The position numbers and the translations under genes were made by a program. The notes beneath the pieces are model-generated. The model saw only the letters and a list, made by a program, of their open reading frames with translations. It was not told where the DNA came from and searched no databases. Shown here in pieces: positions 62,776 to 64,000 of a DNA stretch of 64,000 nucleotides. Location of the stretch: assembly GCA_028023455.1 (NCBI GenBank), contig JAQFVV010006452.1, forward strand, positions 1,170,501 to 1,234,500, in the 5' to 3' direction. The DNA comes from Epiperipatus broadwayi (taxonomy: Eukaryota; Onychophora; Udeonychophora; Euonychophora; Peripatidae). The first letter of the stretch is position 1, and the number at the start of each line of letters is the position of its first letter.

Positions 62776-64000
62776 ATTAACTGTTGTGTAAAACTGATAA
62801 TAAAAACTATTTGCCAAATCTGGTCGAATAAAAATATGGCCTGAAATAAGCAATAAGAATATACAATACCCCCATTGGTTTTGCACAAACTCATACATTC
62901 AAATAAATTAATTAATTACTCATGACAAAGTACAAATAACACTTTAAAATTATATAGTATTATAAAATAGTAAATATTCTGTGAACTTCTGGATATTATG
63001 GTTTATAAATAATGCATAACAATATATCAGACAAAAATGCATAATATAAATCAAATAAAATACATGGTATATTACAATAGCATAAAGTTAAAATTTAAAA
63101 TTACATCCAGTTTACCAAAATACATAATTAAAAATCCTTCATCCTGGAGGTCCTACCATTTCAACAGGATATTCTCATTACAATTACCATCTGCAGACAC
63201 AAAAAATGTTGCTTTTATTGAAAAACACAGCAAATTTAAAATTATATGTACAGCATTTAAAATATTTCTTATAAACAACAGATTTCCTAATAAACAGGAA
63301 CACACAATACAATTAATGACCATTCAGTTTTCACAATAAATATTTAAATAAAGCACCAGAAAACTTCTGTACAACATCATACCATTCTTTTATTTGTTCC
63401 TTTGAAAATATAATTAAAAATGAATACATAGGAGGATAGATACCCTTTGGATATAACAGGTTTCATTGTAAAGCAGATTTTTTTAATATTATTAATTATA
63501 CTAATACCAATAATAATGAGATATATACAGCAGATGCGTAATAAATTTAATTGCATAATAAACTTCAATAATAATTCACTCAAGAACATTTTAGATTTCT
63601 TTTATAGATTATACAACTTTACCTTTAGTACAGATCATAGTTAAACAAAAATACTAGCAAAAAATTTTAAATAAATCTTCAATTATTATCATAGAATATT
63701 AATTTTAAAGTAAATAGTCAGGTAGTAATTTTCAGATGAAAAAGTAAATCAATAATTTTAATTTCACAGACTTAGAAAATATTTTCTTAACTCTAGTCTG
63801 AAATAAATAGAAGACAAATCTTTTCATGAATGAATGATTTCATTCTGCCACTAAGATAACAACAAGAAATTAAAATATTACTTCAAAATTCAAATAGATA
63901 ATTTATTAAATTCCACTTATCAATAAATAGGTTCTGACATATGGAATTCAAATAGTCTATTTATGGAAAGATGAATTATTCTGAAGAAAATCATTATTTA
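62776..64000. other. AT-rich DNA, no gene seen
   Basis: Frames of 65-100 codons at 63037-63644 overlap on both strands, have background composition and no recognisable domain. I do not call them genes. Confidence 0.45.

Noticed and set aside
63037-63339. 100-codon plus-strand frame
   Set aside because: AT-driven composition, overlapped by a minus-strand frame nearby, no domain or conservation evidence.

Overview
This is an AT-rich, gene-poor stretch of animal (probably invertebrate) nuclear DNA. The evidence for this is three 3' ends of an RTE-like LINE, a jockey-like LINE pseudogene, tRNA-derived SINE heads, long TA/TAA/TTTA microsatellites and many hammerhead-bearing repeats. I recognise no intact host protein-coding gene, rRNA or true tRNA gene. 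Nearly all open frames in the window are short chance frames or lie inside repeats. I cannot name the species. The window is intergenic or intronic DNA made mostly of old transposon relics.

The outstanding content is a network of small repeats that share one architecture and, in several families, carry type I hammerhead ribozymes. Five ribozyme copies keep every core position I can check: two in one element at 46.4 and 47.0 kb (GUC site), one each at 9.1 and 28.7 kb (AUA site), and one at 17.95 kb (AUC site). About ten more are point-mutated or truncated relics. Ten insertions are bounded by direct repeats of 10-14 bp. Most are multimers whose outermost copies face away from each other (minus strand on the left, plus strand on the right), with one end extended by roughly 33-73 bp beyond the inverted arm. 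These traits recall Penelope-like elements and the small animal retrozymes thought to depend on them. No Penelope-type reverse transcriptase or GIY-YIG endonuclease is visible here, so the driver must lie elsewhere.

Layout: 1.2-2.8 kb, four-copy hammerhead array; 4.2 kb, tRNA-like SINE head; 5.6-8.3 kb, jockey-like LINE pseudogene with a family 1 insertion; 8.9-9.3 kb, family 2 monomer with an intact ribozyme; 11.6-12.4 kb, repeat shared with 56.6-57.3 kb; 12.6 kb, hairpin; 13.7-14.9 kb, low-confidence LTR; 17.06-17.74 kb, family 2 inverted dimer; 17.95 kb, third intact ribozyme type; 18.2-18.5 kb, perfect 123-bp inverted repeat; 21.5-23.4 kb, two family 1 dimers; 26.2-26.9 kb, possible LTR; 27.4-28.9 kb, RTE fragment and two family 2 copies; 33.8-36.35 kb, gag/ORF1-like pseudogene with a CCHC knuckle, split by an inverted element; 37.4-38.9 kb, tandem family 2-like array; 40.6-43.6 kb, three inverted elements and an RTE fragment; 46.3-47.2 kb, the best hammerhead dimer; 48.2-48.6 kb, element joining a tRNA-type promoter to a hammerhead-like motif; 49.3 kb, RTE fragment; 51.0 kb, 227-bp TAA microsatellite; 53-64 kb, AT-rich DNA with diverged repeats and TA tracts.
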